Shown: one piece after another, positions 39,115 to 49,352 of the stretch
Position numbering within the stretch: the first letter of the stretch is position 1
Layout: each line of letters starts with the position of its first letter
NCBI GenBank assembly: GCA_017303975.1
Contig: JAFLBG010000015.1
Coordinates: 1-64,000 of the forward strand
DNA: 64,000 nt
Source of the DNA: Bacteroidota bacterium
GTDB taxonomy: Bacteria > Bacteroidota > Bacteroidia > JAFLBG01
Reading direction: 5' to 3'
Translations under genes and position numbers: made by a program
Notes under the pieces: generated by a model
Databases searched by the model: none
The model's input: only the letters and a program-made list of their open reading frames with translations
Told to the model about the DNA's origin: nothing

Positions 39115-42100
39115 ATGAGCTACAAAAAAATTGCATTACTTGCCACCTTAATTATCGGGATAACTAACCTGTCTTATTCTCAAGAACCAACAACTGCTGC
39201 ATCAAATATTACCGCAACCTCTATTTCATCTAGTGGAGCTACTATTTCTTGGACAAATGGAAGTGGAGCCTATAGATTAACAACATTAGCACAGGGGACA
39301 TCCAACTCAAATGTTCCTACTGATTTTGTTGGCTATTCTGCAAGCACAGCTTTTGGCTCAGGCACTGCCATAGGTGGATCATATGTTTTATATAAAAACT
39401 CTGCATCATCAGTCCCTGTAACAAATCTATCGCCTAGTTTGCCTTATACTGTAGCGGTTTTTGAATACAACGGAGTAGCCTTGCCAAACTATAAAACAAA
39501 TACCTATCCTACTTATACCTTCTACACCCAACCTTCGACAAAAGCTAAAAATTTGAATTTTACAAATGTAAAGCATAATCAAATGACACTAAGCTGGAGT
39601 AATGGCAATGGCACAAGAAGAATTGTATTGGCAGAAAAAAATTCTTCTGTATCTGCTTTGCCTGCATATGGCATGACCTACACCGCAAGTGCAGTTTTTG
39701 GAAATGGAACACAATTGGGAAGTAATACCTATGTAATTTACGATGGCATTGGGACATCTACAACCGTTTCAAACCTTTCATCAGGCACTCAATACAGCTT
39801 TGCGGTTATTGAATATGCAGGATCAGGATCTGTTACAAATTATCTTACTTCCTCTTACTTAACTAGCAGCCAAACCACACTCAATCAAGCAGAACCAACC
39901 ATAGCTTCATCAAACCTTAGTTTTTCTGGGGTTTCGACCAACTCGCTAGTAGTAAACTGGACAAATGGAAATGGAGCTGGTAAATTTTTAGCAGTAAAGC
40001 CTAGCCGCATGCGCACTGCACTTGCTTTTGATGGCGTAAACGACTCGGTTGTAATTCCTCATCATTATACACAAAACAGCCTTCCATTAACTGTTTCTTG
40101 TTGGGTTAAAACGACTCAAAATTCAAATGCCGTAAGCAGTATCATCAATAAATATGTAGTTAATTCTTATAATGGCTATCAACTTTATGTTTACCAAGGG
40201 AATATAATAGGCTGGTATTTTGGCAATACTACTAATTATATCTGGCCAGGAAACGGAGGAACACCAGGAGGAACAAACGGTGGCTTTATTGCGGATGGAG
40301 ATTGGCATCATATTGCATTTGTTGTAAACTCAGGAGGTGCTGATTTATATGTGGATGGAGCCAAAAGATGCTCAAACGACTGGGTTGGAACTGCAACAGC
40401 AGCAAGCAATACAAGAAACATTCGTCTAGGAAGTTATCCTGGGATATCTCAATTTCAAGGGCAAATTGATGAAGTAAGTATTTGGAATACCGACTTAAGT
40501 GCATACGAGATTCAAACCTATATGAACTCATCCTTATTAGGGAATGAACTCAACATGACTGGCTACTGGCCAATAGACGATGGGTACACAACTGCTAGCA
40601 GTATTAAATCAAAAGCTATTTCAAATCCTACTCTAAACGGAACATTATACAATATGCCTACTACGGCTGCAAGTAATTTTACAAGTTCAAGCGGATGGGT
40701 TTATTCCGGATCAGGAGTTGATGCTCCATTAGATGGATACAATTACATACAAAAAAGCACTTTTGCGCAAGGTAGTGAAATAGGAAATGGCTATTATGCA
40801 ATGTATGGCTCAATGTTAGGCGCTACTTCAGCAACAGTTACAGGACTTTCGCCCGGCACAACATACCATTTTGCCTTGTACGACTTTAATGGTGTAATTG
40901 CTACAGGTAACGCTAATTATTTAACTTCTGCGTATGCTACAGCCGAACAACAAACATCTGTTGGCTCAGCACCTGTAATTAGCTCATTTAGCCCTACATC
41001 AGGGGCTCCCGGCACTGTAATTACGATTACTGGAACTGGCTTTAGCACCACATTTACCGACAACAAAGTTTTTATAGGTGGTCTTAAAGCCACCGTAGTA
41101 AGCGCTACAGCCACACAACTAAAAGTAACACTTCCTTTTGGTGTTGCTCATGCTCCTATTCAAGTAACTGTAAATAATTTAACAGGGTATTCTTCTAAAG
41201 CATTTATTGTAAATAAATCTTGCTCTTCAAGTGGAATTGCAGCAGGATCATTCGTGTTAACTAATACAACAGCTGTTGCATCTTATGGATATGACAATGT
41301 ATTTGCTGATATAGATGGAGATGGTCGCCCGGATTTATTAAGTGCAGGATGGTCTGCCAACAAACTAAGTATTATGCGAAACACCTCCACTAACAATAAT
41401 ATTAGTTTTGCAACTAAATATGATTTGACTTGCAACGTTGGTCCGGTAGGTGTTGTAGTAGATGATTTTGATGGAGACGGAAAGCTAGATATTGCAACAG
41501 CAAACTACAATTACCCTTACAGCGTTTCTATTTTCCACAATGTAAGCACCAGCAATTCTATCAATATAGATTATCGTAAAGATTTTTCGCTACCATCTTA
41601 TCCTGGACAACTAAAATCGGCTGACATAGACTTGGACGGACGACCGGAGTTAATTGTTGGGTACTTTAGCGGAAATGTTATTTCTGTGCTAAAAAACAAA
41701 AGCTCTGTTACCAATGTTGATTTTGATGCGTATGTAAACTATACTGTTGGCACAAGCGCAAATGGCAGAAGACTTTCTGTAGGCGATCTTGATTTAGACG
41801 GGAAATACGATATAGCTATTGCTCAAACAAATGCAAAAAAAGTATCTATTCTAAAAAACTCAAGTACTGTTGGCTCTATCTCCCTATCTGCAGCTATTGA
41901 TTACACGCTTAATGCAAATGCCATGGATGTAGCCATTGGCGACTTAAACTTTGATGGAAAACCTGAAATGACCGTAGCTACAGCTACCAACACCATTGCA
42001 GTTTTCAGAAACGCTACTACCGTAGGAACTATAAACACAAACTCTTTTCCTCGTGCTGACATAACTCTAAGCTCCGGCACTGCAGATGTTATCTCTCTGG

Positions 42101-45100
42101 CTAACTTAGACGGAGATGCAGCAAAAATGGATATTGTTGTAGGGTATGCAAGTGGAACAAAACACACAGTATTAGCAAATACAACCGCTAGCTTGGGAGG
42201 AGTTCCTTCTTTTGCAGCAGGTATTGATTATAGCTATGGAGCATATTCCGGATTCTATTATGGAGGAATCACCTCCGGAGATATTGATGCAGATGGACAT
42301 CCCGATATTGTGGTAAATACAAACTCCAACACCTTGCTTGTTTATGAAAATAAAATTGACCCTATCGCATCGGAACCTACTACTCCATCCAACAACACTT
42401 CTGTTACTGGCACTACTACAAATGCCGCTACAGTTAACTGGACTGCAGGAAATGGAATAAATCGTGTGGTAGTGGTTAGAGAGTTTGGAACTTCTACCCC
42501 TTACCTAGCACCTTTTGATGGTACTAGTTATTCTGCAAATGCAGCATTTGGAAGTGGGTCGGATTTAGGTGGCGGAAACTACGTTGTTTACAATGGCTCT
42601 AGCAACAGTGTGAACATAACAGGATTAAAATCTAACACCTATTACCACTATGCAATTTATGAATACAACGGTTCAGTAGGATGCGAATTAAATTACCTTA
42701 CTTCTACCTTCTCTAGTGGATATATTTACACACTAAACGTAACACCTACACTTAACAGTATTTCAAATCCTGCTGCTGTATGCCAAAGCTCGGGAGCACA
42801 AACAATTAATTTAAGTGGTATTTCTTCCGGAACAGTAACCGAAACCCAAACACTTACTGTTAGTGCGGTATCAAGCAACACCACGTTGATTCCGGCTATA
42901 GCAATTACATATACCAGCCCGGCTACAACAGCTATTTTATCCTACACTCCTGCATCATCAGGCACAGCGGTAATTACAGTAACTGTTGACGATGGAGCAG
43001 CAAACAACAACACCATCGTTAGAACTTTTACAGTAACCGTAGATGCTACTCCAACAACTGCCAATGCAGGCACAAGACTTGAAGTGTGCGGAATTCAAAC
43101 CAACTTAGCAGCAAACGCTCCAAGTGTAGGCACCGGCTCTCTAAGCATTATCAATACAACCAACGGTAGCATAACACTTTTAAACCCAACAAGCCCAACA
43201 TCGGCTATTACAGGGTTTAATGTAAATGATTCGGTAACGGTTCGTTGGACAATATCAAACGGAGCCTGCGCACCAAGTACTAGCAACGTAAATGTGAAAC
43301 GTAAAGTGTGTCCATTAACAGCAGATTTTACAACAGCTAGCAATAAAACACAATGTTTATCCGGAAACACGTTTGTGTTTAACGATGCTACCAGCAGCAG
43401 CGGAACAACTATAATTGGATGGGCTTGGAATTTTGGAGCAGGCGCAAATCCTTCTACCGCTAGCGGTCAAGGACCACATGTTGTTACCTATACTACCACC
43501 GGAACCAAAGACGTGCAATTGACGGTAGTTGATAATTTGGCTGCTTTTGATCAAGAACAAAAAGTTGGTTTTGTTACCATTTTAGACAAACCTAGTACTC
43601 CCGGAGCCATTACTTCTTCAAACAATGTTGTTTGCCAAGGAAGTACCGGTAATCAATATTTGATATCTGCATTGCAAGACGCACCTAGTTACATTTGGAC
43701 ATTACCATCGGGTGCAAGTATAAACAGTGGCAGTGGTACCAATACTATTTTTGTTGACTATAATAACTCTGCTATCTCCGGAAATATTACAGTAGCAGGG
43801 GTTAATACCTGCGGCACAGGATCATCCTCTCCAGCATTTAGTGTTACGGTTAATCCTTTGCCAAGCGCAGCATCTAGCATTACAGGCTCATTAACTGTGT
43901 GCGAGGCAGGAACAGGCACATACAGCATTAACACATCAACCAGTGCTACAGGATATGAGTGGAGTTTGCCCGCCAACGCAACTATACAATCAGGTACAAA
44001 CACCAACAGCATAACTGTCGACTATCCTGCTGGCAGCATTTCCGGGCAAGTAGTAGTAACTCCTACCAATAGTTGTGGAAGTGGTACAAGCAGCATGGCA
44101 ACAGTTACAGTAAATCCGTTACCATTGGCAGCAAGCGCTATATCTGGAAGTGCAATAATACATACCTGCCCATTAGATTTAGGAATTACCTATTCGGTAC
44201 CTGCCATTACAAATGCAACTTCGTATGTATGGAGTGTGCCGACCGGAGCAACCATTACAGGAACAACCACCGGTAGCTCTATTACAGTAGATTATTCTTT
44301 AGCATCCGTTGCAGGAAACATTACCGTATACGGCTTAAATGCTTGTGGTAGCGGAGCTAGCTCAAATCTAGCGGTAAGCGTAACTACACCGCCTCCTGTT
44401 GAAATATGTATGGTAACGGTAGATTCAACCTCTACCCATAATATTGTAGTTTGGGAAAAACCATTTGTACATGATATTGATAGTTTTAGAGTGTATCGTT
44501 TGCAGGGTTCTTTTTACAAACACATAGCCTCTGTACCATTTGACTCGTTGAGCTTGTATTCAGACACCTCTGCTGCTGCAAATCCTAACAACCAACAGCA
44601 TTTTTATAAAATATCATCTATCGATACATGTGGAAATGAGTGGAACTTAAGTCAACCACATGCACCTGCATTTTTACAAATAAACGTGGGAACCAGCGGT
44701 GAAGCTAATTTATCTTGGCTGCCTTATGTAGGTGCCAATTTTGGCTCTTACGCTGTAGGCAGAGATAGCACAGGAAACCTAAACATTTGGGACAGCTTAG
44801 GTGTAGTGCCGTTTAATAGCCTTGTGTTTACCGACCTAGATTACGTTGCGATATATACTAAAACGAATGTAAGCTATAAAGTAAAAGCTATAAACAATGT
44901 GTTTTGTACAGCTACAAAAGGTAAGGCATTTGGCTCTTCCGCATCCAACGTAAAAAAGCCAAGCAGTATTGTTATCAATAGTATAGAGGAGTTGGGAAAT
45001 GCGATATCGATGTACCCTAATCCAACCGAAGGATTGGTGTACATTAGTTCAGCTATTGCCGCCAAACTTACTGTCCGATTAGTAAATAGTATTGGGCAAG

Positions 45101-45237
45101 AACTAAAAGTCGCAACACTCAATAATAATGCTTCTAAGAGCGCTAACATAGATACTAGTTCACTCGCAAAAGGAGTTTATACACTAGAATTCATTTCTGA
45201 AGGGATAAAAGTGCAGAAAAAATTAATTGTGCAATAA
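39115..45237 (+). CDS. Giant multidomain T9SS surface protein (FN3/LamG/TIG/FG-GAP/PKD)
   Basis: The protein has 2040 aa. A signal peptide ends near SYSQ (residue 22). FN3-like modules (about 23-245, 1086-1210) alternate with a LamG/concanavalin domain (about 299-455, TALAFDGVNDSVVIPHHY), a TIG domain (about 618-700, FSPTSGAPGTVITITGTGF), and a run of FG-GAP/VCBS repeats with DxDxDG calcium loops (about 722-1082, ADIDGDGRPDLL and similar). Cadherin-like and PKD domains follow (about 1210-1760), then FN3-like modules. The end (about 1962-2040, SMYPNPTEGLVYIS, LAKGVYTLEF) is a type A sorting domain. It is likely a surface adhesin or sugar-binding protein. A strong terminator follows. Confidence 0.9.
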   Translation: MSYKKIALLATLIIGITNLSYSQEPTTAASNITATSISSSGATISWTNGSGAYRLTTLAQGTSNSNVPTDFVGYSASTAFGSGTAIGGSYVLYKNSASSVPVTNLSPSLPYTVAVFEYNGVALPNYKTNTYPTYTFYTQPSTKAKNLNFTNVKHNQMTLSWSNGNGTRRIVLAEKNSSVSALPAYGMTYTASAVFGNGTQLGSNTYVIYDGIGTSTTVSNLSSGTQYSFAVIEYAGSGSVTNYLTSSYLTSSQTTLNQAEPTIASSNLSFSGVSTNSLVVNWTNGNGAGKFLAVKPSRMRTALAFDGVNDSVVIPHHYTQNSLPLTVSCWVKTTQNSNAVSSIINKYVVNSYNGYQLYVYQGNIIGWYFGNTTNYIWPGNGGTPGGTNGGFIADGDWHHIAFVVNSGGADLYVDGAKRCSNDWVGTATAASNTRNIRLGSYPGISQFQGQIDEVSIWNTDLSAYEIQTYMNSSLLGNELNMTGYWPIDDGYTTASSIKSKAISNPTLNGTLYNMPTTAASNFTSSSGWVYSGSGVDAPLDGYNYIQKSTFAQGSEIGNGYYAMYGSMLGATSATVTGLSPGTTYHFALYDFNGVIATGNANYLTSAYATAEQQTSVGSAPVISSFSPTSGAPGTVITITGTGFSTTFTDNKVFIGGLKATVVSATATQLKVTLPFGVAHAPIQVTVNNLTGYSSKAFIVNKSCSSSGIAAGSFVLTNTTAVASYGYDNVFADIDGDGRPDLLSAGWSANKLSIMRNTSTNNNISFATKYDLTCNVGPVGVVVDDFDGDGKLDIATANYNYPYSVSIFHNVSTSNSINIDYRKDFSLPSYPGQLKSADIDLDGRPELIVGYFSGNVISVLKNKSSVTNVDFDAYVNYTVGTSANGRRLSVGDLDLDGKYDIAIAQTNAKKVSILKNSSTVGSISLSAAIDYTLNANAMDVAIGDLNFDGKPEMTVATATNTIAVFRNATTVGTINTNSFPRADITLSSGTADVISLANLDGDAAKMDIVVGYASGTKHTVLANTTASLGGVPSFAAGIDYSYGAYSGFYYGGITSGDIDADGHPDIVVNTNSNTLLVYENKIDPIASEPTTPSNNTSVTGTTTNAATVNWTAGNGINRVVVVREFGTSTPYLAPFDGTSYSANAAFGSGSDLGGGNYVVYNGSSNSVNITGLKSNTYYHYAIYEYNGSVGCELNYLTSTFSSGYIYTLNVTPTLNSISNPAAVCQSSGAQTINLSGISSGTVTETQTLTVSAVSSNTTLIPAIAITYTSPATTAILSYTPASSGTAVITVTVDDGAANNNTIVRTFTVTVDATPTTANAGTRLEVCGIQTNLAANAPSVGTGSLSIINTTNGSITLLNPTSPTSAITGFNVNDSVTVRWTISNGACAPSTSNVNVKRKVCPLTADFTTASNKTQCLSGNTFVFNDATSSSGTTIIGWAWNFGAGANPSTASGQGPHVVTYTTTGTKDVQLTVVDNLAAFDQEQKVGFVTILDKPSTPGAITSSNNVVCQGSTGNQYLISALQDAPSYIWTLPSGASINSGSGTNTIFVDYNNSAISGNITVAGVNTCGTGSSSPAFSVTVNPLPSAASSITGSLTVCEAGTGTYSINTSTSATGYEWSLPANATIQSGTNTNSITVDYPAGSISGQVVVTPTNSCGSGTSSMATVTVNPLPLAASAISGSAIIHTCPLDLGITYSVPAITNATSYVWSVPTGATITGTTTGSSITVDYSLASVAGNITVYGLNACGSGASSNLAVSVTTPPPVEICMVTVDSTSTHNIVVWEKPFVHDIDSFRVYRLQGSFYKHIASVPFDSLSLYSDTSAAANPNNQQHFYKISSIDTCGNEWNLSQPHAPAFLQINVGTSGEANLSWLPYVGANFGSYAVGRDSTGNLNIWDSLGVVPFNSLVFTDLDYVAIYTKTNVSYKVKAINNVFCTATKGKAFGSSASNVKKPSSIVINSIEELGNAISMYPNPTEGLVYISSAIAAKLTVRLVNSIGQELKVATLNNNASKSANIDTSSLAKGVYTLEFISEGIKVQKKLIVQ

Positions 45238-45249
45238 AAATTAAATTAG

Positions 45250-45289
45250 AAAACTAAAATAGCTACCCATGGGTAGCTATTTTAGTTTT
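45250..45289. terminator. Strong bidirectional terminator
   Basis: A 40-bp perfect inverted repeat centred on 45269/45270 (ACCCATGGGT core) lies 12 bp after the 2040-aa cargo gene. The A-rich left flank and T run on the right are terminator-like on both strands. It separates the cargo gene from the sensor gene at 45324. Confidence 0.85.
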
Positions 45290-45323
45290 TAGCAATCCCT
45301 CATTTATTTGTATTTTTATTGGC

Positions 45324-48300
45324 GTGTTAAATTTCAACAGATATATCCATTTCTTTCCATTAAAAAAAACTCTATTATTCATAGTGTTTTTGCTTGGGCT
45401 TAAGACTATTGTGGCTCAACAATATTCAACAAAAAAATACTCGACAAATGAACATATTAACAGTATTCAAGTATATAGTCTATTTCAAGACTCCAAAGGA
45501 TTTCAATGGATCGGTAGTGAAAATGGGTTGAATAAATTTGACGGAAAAAAATTCATTGATTTTTCAAAAAAATTCGATTCCGAATCAAAGAATATTGAAT
45601 CTATTATTCAAGACAAAAACAATACCATCTGGTTTGGTTCGAATAAAGACGGCATTCTCTCATATCAAAACAACCAGATTAAGCAGTTTAATCTTGGCAA
45701 TGAGGAAAACAACAAAATAAATTCTTTGTTCGAAGATTCCCAAGGTAATATCCTAGCGGCATCAAAAGGTGCCGGAATTTTGAAGTTTAATGGAAAGGGA
45801 TTTGATGCGTTGCAATTACCCGTTACATCTTATTATTCCATAGAAGAAGATCCAAATGGAATTTTATTTTTCGGTTCGGTAGATAGTGGGATATTTATTT
45901 ATGCAAACAACAAACTACGAAAACGACTGCTACTACCTACTGATGCTGCAAATTCAGTCTATTGCATGAAGCACGACAAGGCTTCGACCTTATACATAGG
46001 AACCGCGGGAAATGGGGTATATAATTATAAAGAAGGTGTGCTAACACAAATGAATATACCTGAAATAAGTAGGGATGTTATTTATGAAATAATCATTGAT
46101 GTCGACAAAAATTTATGGATCGCCACAGGCAACTCAGGTGTAGTTCACTATTATACAAAAACAAACACCTACGATATTATTACACGAAACAATGGATTGA
46201 GCTCCAACTCCATCACCTCGCTTATGCAAGACAATGAGCAAAATATTTGGATTGGCACACTGAACAGCGGTGTGTGTGTGCTTAACATCAATGGATTTTT
46301 ATCCTATACGAAAGAATCAGGTATTGATTATCCGGAAATAAGCAACATAAACACAATAGGAAGCAACTACTACCTTTCTACACTAAATGATGGTTTGTAC
46401 TTGCTGCAAAACAAGTCCATGACGCATTTGGCTAAATACGAGGATTTCAACAACTCCAGTATTGTTACCACATTAGCCGACAATCAAAAACTATGGATTG
46501 GCACAACCAGTGGAGCTTTTATTTTTGAAAACGGCAAAATAACACAACCTCCTTTTCTTAAAAAGCTAGAGAATATGGCTGTTGTAAGTATTTTAAAGGA
46601 CAAAAAAGGTACCATTTGGATTTCTACCTATGGCTCAGGGTTATTTAAACTCACCACTAACGGACTCGAAAACATTACTACAAAACAAGGGTTACCAACC
46701 AATAATATTTACACCGCTTTTTTTGATAGCAATGGAATGCTTTGGCTAGGTACATTTCAGTATGGCATTGTGAAATACAATGGAGAAACATTTACTCAAT
46801 TTACACAAGAAAAAAATAATTTACCCGAAAACACCATTCTTTCTATTTGTGAAGACAAAATAGGCAACATGTATTTTGGAACAGAAGACGGAGGGCTTAC
46901 CTGCTACGATGGTCGCACTTTTTCAAACATAACAGAAAAAGACGGACTGAGTTCCGACAATGTATATGCCATTGCAGTTGACCAAAAAGGAATACTTTGG
47001 GCAGGTACCGATGCAGGTGTAAACAAAATTGAACTTACCGCAAGCTTCAAAGCTAAATCGATAAAACACTACTCGATAAAAGACGGGATGTGTGGCAATG
47101 ATATTTTGCAAAATGGGTTTTACCTATCTAACGATGGCATGATTTGGATGGCATCTACCTCGGGAGTCTCTGTTTACAATACCTTGAAAGAAAGAGAAAA
47201 CACAACACTTCCTAAATTATGGATATCAGAAATTTTATTAGACAACCAACCTGTAGATTGGACTACCTTTGCAGACAGCATAGACAGCAGAACACAGCTG
47301 CCTGTTGGATTAAAACTTAAACACAATCAAAATCAATTATATTTCAAATTTCAAGCGTTGTCTATTCAATCTGTTAAGTTTTCATGGATTTTGGAGGGTC
47401 TAAAAAAAAGCAGCTGGAATCAGCCATCAGAAAACACCGAATTCAATACTGGGCCATTAGACCCAGGCAACTACACGTTTAAACTAAAAGCCCAAAACAA
47501 CGATGGATATTGGACAAAAGAATCATACGAATTTTCATTTACCATTTTAGAGAATCCATTTAAAACATCGTTGGCGTATGCTTCTTACGCCACGGCTGCA
47601 CTGCTACTAATTATAGGCATTTTTAGATACCAAACCAGTAGGTTAGAAAAGCGTAACAAATTATTGGAATACAAAGTAAACGAACGTACCCAAGAGTTAA
47701 GTGTGGCGCACAACAAACTTAGCTATGCCTACACCGACATTAAAGACAGTATTGAATATGCCAAACAAATACAAGACGCACTGCTACCTGTACAGGAAGA
47801 TTTAAATAAATTAATTCCGTCATCCTTTATTTTATACAAACCAAGAGATGTGGTAAGTGGCGATTTTTATTGGTTTACAAGTGCACACAACAAAACATAC
47901 ATTGCCGCTGTAGATTGCACAGGACATGGTGTTCCGGGAGCATTTATGAGTATGATTGGAAATACATTGCTAAATGAAATTATTGCAGAGGGTGTGGCAC
48001 AAGAACCCGCAGCTATTTTAAATCAACTAAATACAGATGTAAAAAAATCTTTGAAGCAAGATAGAGAAGGCGTAGATAGTAAAGATGGAATGGACTTAGC
48101 GTTGATTGCACTATCTAAAAAAGAAGATGCTACCACATACACAATAGAGTATTCGGGAGCAAAACGACCGTTGTATATGGTTAGAAAAAACAACGATGGA
48201 GTTTTTGAACTAACAGAAATAAAACCCGACAAATTGAGCATTGGAGGCAGCAACTGGAGCACGCAAACGCTTTTTACAAACAACATACTTGAAGTTTCTA

Positions 48301-48518
48301 AAGGCGACCAACTATACATTTTTACCGATGGGTATGCTGATCAATTTGGTGGAGAAAAAAGCAAAAAAATTACAAGTAAACGTTTGCAACAATTAATCTT
48401 GTCGAACGCTCATTTGCCTATGCGCAAACAAAAAGATATTCTATTTACTTACTTTACCGAGTGGAAAGGCAATACAGAACAAATTGATGATGTATTGATT
48501 ATTGGTATTACTATTTAA
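45324..48518 (+). CDS. Propeller sensor with SpoIIE/PP2C phosphatase output
   Basis: The protein has 1064 aa with a GTG start (45324) before a signal anchor (KKTLLFIVFLLGLKTIVAQ). About 13-14 Reg_prop repeats (NTIWFGSNKDGILSY, NIWIGTLNSGVCVL, LWLGTFQYGIVKYNG and others) make two seven-bladed periplasmic propellers over residues about 30-625. A Y_Y_Y module (about 660-745) precedes one membrane helix (about 746-768), a coiled coil and a SpoIIE-type phosphatase (about 805-1064; DVVSGDFYW and AAVDCTGHGVPGAFM carry metal-binding Asp residues, the end is DDVLIIGITI). It likely senses a surface or envelope ligand and dephosphorylates a cytoplasmic partner-switch protein; no target gene lies next to it. 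Confidence 0.9.
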   Translation: MLNFNRYIHFFPLKKTLLFIVFLLGLKTIVAQQYSTKKYSTNEHINSIQVYSLFQDSKGFQWIGSENGLNKFDGKKFIDFSKKFDSESKNIESIIQDKNNTIWFGSNKDGILSYQNNQIKQFNLGNEENNKINSLFEDSQGNILAASKGAGILKFNGKGFDALQLPVTSYYSIEEDPNGILFFGSVDSGIFIYANNKLRKRLLLPTDAANSVYCMKHDKASTLYIGTAGNGVYNYKEGVLTQMNIPEISRDVIYEIIIDVDKNLWIATGNSGVVHYYTKTNTYDIITRNNGLSSNSITSLMQDNEQNIWIGTLNSGVCVLNINGFLSYTKESGIDYPEISNINTIGSNYYLSTLNDGLYLLQNKSMTHLAKYEDFNNSSIVTTLADNQKLWIGTTSGAFIFENGKITQPPFLKKLENMAVVSILKDKKGTIWISTYGSGLFKLTTNGLENITTKQGLPTNNIYTAFFDSNGMLWLGTFQYGIVKYNGETFTQFTQEKNNLPENTILSICEDKIGNMYFGTEDGGLTCYDGRTFSNITEKDGLSSDNVYAIAVDQKGILWAGTDAGVNKIELTASFKAKSIKHYSIKDGMCGNDILQNGFYLSNDGMIWMASTSGVSVYNTLKERENTTLPKLWISEILLDNQPVDWTTFADSIDSRTQLPVGLKLKHNQNQLYFKFQALSIQSVKFSWILEGLKKSSWNQPSENTEFNTGPLDPGNYTFKLKAQNNDGYWTKESYEFSFTILENPFKTSLAYASYATAALLLIIGIFRYQTSRLEKRNKLLEYKVNERTQELSVAHNKLSYAYTDIKDSIEYAKQIQDALLPVQEDLNKLIPSSFILYKPRDVVSGDFYWFTSAHNKTYIAAVDCTGHGVPGAFMSMIGNTLLNEIIAEGVAQEPAAILNQLNTDVKKSLKQDREGVDSKDGMDLALIALSKKEDATTYTIEYSGAKRPLYMVRKNNDGVFELTEIKPDKLSIGGSNWSTQTLFTNNILEVSKGDQLYIFTDGYADQFGGEKSKKITSKRLQQLILSNAHLPMRKQKDILFTYFTEWKGNTEQIDDVLIIGITI

Positions 48519-48554
48519 CCCTAAACAGCTCTATTCACTAGGCATTCTAAACTC

Positions 48555-48665
48555 TCCCCTCTCGAGAGGGGATTAAAGGGGTGTGTAATTTTCCAGACGT
48601 TGTTGGTATTCCAGCCGTTGTTGGTATTATCACTATGTATGTTCGGAATACCTTTAGTGATAATA
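48555..48665. repeat. Composite repeat region: palindrome, tandem 18-mers, inverted repeat
   Basis: An 18-bp palindrome (TCCCCTCTCGAGAGGGGA, 48555-48572) is followed by two tandem copies of an 18-bp unit (48593-48610 and 48611-48628, one mismatch). Then TATTATCACTA (48625-48635) pairs with TAGTGATAATA (48655-48665), with GGTATTCC (48605-48612) and GGAATACC (48645-48652) as a second pair. The region lies between convergent genes and may form a large bidirectional terminator. CTCTCCCCTC/GAGAGGGG with a following GGGGTGTGT resembles dispersed repeats I know from Bacteroidota genomes. Confidence 0.75.
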
Positions 48666-48684
48666 ATAATAGGGGCTGAAGATA

Positions 48685-48975
48685 TTATTTGGTATATGTT
48701 AAAACATACATTTTATCCCCTTTTTTAGAAACCTCAACTTTACCTTCCAAAATTTCAAAAAAGTGTTGCTTTTTATATCCTAACACTCTTAAATTATTTT
48801 GAATAATAAATTCAGGAATTGGATCTATGTGTGTTTGAAATATAATAGGTCTTAACAAATCTGACCTAGTCCATTTTTCATGCCCACCTGAAGTTTTCAC
48901 ATATTTACAATGGACTAACTCTAAAAAAGATTGAAACTTAGAAATGCTTATATTTTTAAGTTGTTTTGAAGACAT
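48685..48975 (-). CDS. hicA: HicA-type toxin (mRNA interferase)
   Basis: The protein has 96 aa. It has the HicA/YcfA double-stranded-RNA-binding-like pattern: KNISISKFQSFLELVHCKYVKTSGGHEKWTRSDLLRPIIFQTH. The GGHEKW segment holds the His and the PIIFQTH strand matches the family core, followed by PEFIIQNNLRVLGY. HicA cuts mRNA when released from HicB. Its ATG overlaps the HicB stop (TAATG), which couples translation. It is longer than classic HicA (60-80 aa). Its 3' end contains the 48697-48715 repeat. Confidence 0.82.
   Translation of the reverse strand: MSSKQLKNISISKFQSFLELVHCKYVKTSGGHEKWTRSDLLRPIIFQTHIDPIPEFIIQNNLRVLGYKKQHFFEILEGKVEVSKKGDKMYVLTYTK
48697..48715 (+). repeat. 19-bp direct repeat, copy 1 (3' end of hicA)
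   Basis: TGTTAAAACATACATTTTA occurs here and again at 49440-49458. This copy encodes KMYVLT near the HicA C-terminus on the minus strand. Confidence 0.9.
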
Positions 48976-49352
48976 TAAACAGGAATGGCAATAGGCTGAT
49001 TGTAGTGCTTAATATTCTTCTTGTTGGATAACTTCCTAAATACTTCATTATCTTGGAGAAGCTCTTCTTTTGTAGGAGCATTTACTCTTTTCTTTTTACG
49101 ATTTACAGTCCAACCTAATCGTTCTAGCTCCTCAAAAATAGTTTTTTTGTTGTGTGTATACTTTATAAATTCTCCTAGTGTAATTTTAAAGCTTTGATCA
49201 GCTTCTTTTTTTGAAGTTCCGTAACCAGTTAAATCTAATGCAGGGGAGTACATATATAATATTCCATTTTCTTCCCAAGAATAGACTGTTAGAGTAATCT
49301 CTATTCGTTTGTTATTATTTATATAAGTTGCTTTTACATTACCTGTAGCCAT
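48975..49352 (-). CDS. hicB: HicB-type antitoxin
   Basis: The protein has 125 aa. The core (about 12-60) has the HicB partial RNase H-like fold: KRIEITLTVYSWEENGILYMYSPALDLTGYGTSKKEADQSFKITLGEF, where SPALDLTGYG and EADQSF replace the canonical VPDLPGC and EAL-N. No helix-turn-helix or ribbon-helix-helix DNA-binding part is evident in the Lys-rich tail (about 85-125). It should neutralise HicA. On its strand TATCTTTG (49365-49358) lies six bases before the ATG, so a promoter that close would give a nearly leaderless transcript. Confidence 0.75.
   Translation of the reverse strand: MATGNVKATYINNNKRIEITLTVYSWEENGILYMYSPALDLTGYGTSKKEADQSFKITLGEFIKYTHNKKTIFEELERLGWTVNRKKKRVNAPTKEELLQDNEVFRKLSNKKNIKHYNQPIAIPV

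Noticed and set aside
48593-48628. Possible CRISPR-like repeat
   Set aside because: There are only two adjoining 18-bp copies with no spacers and no cas genes.
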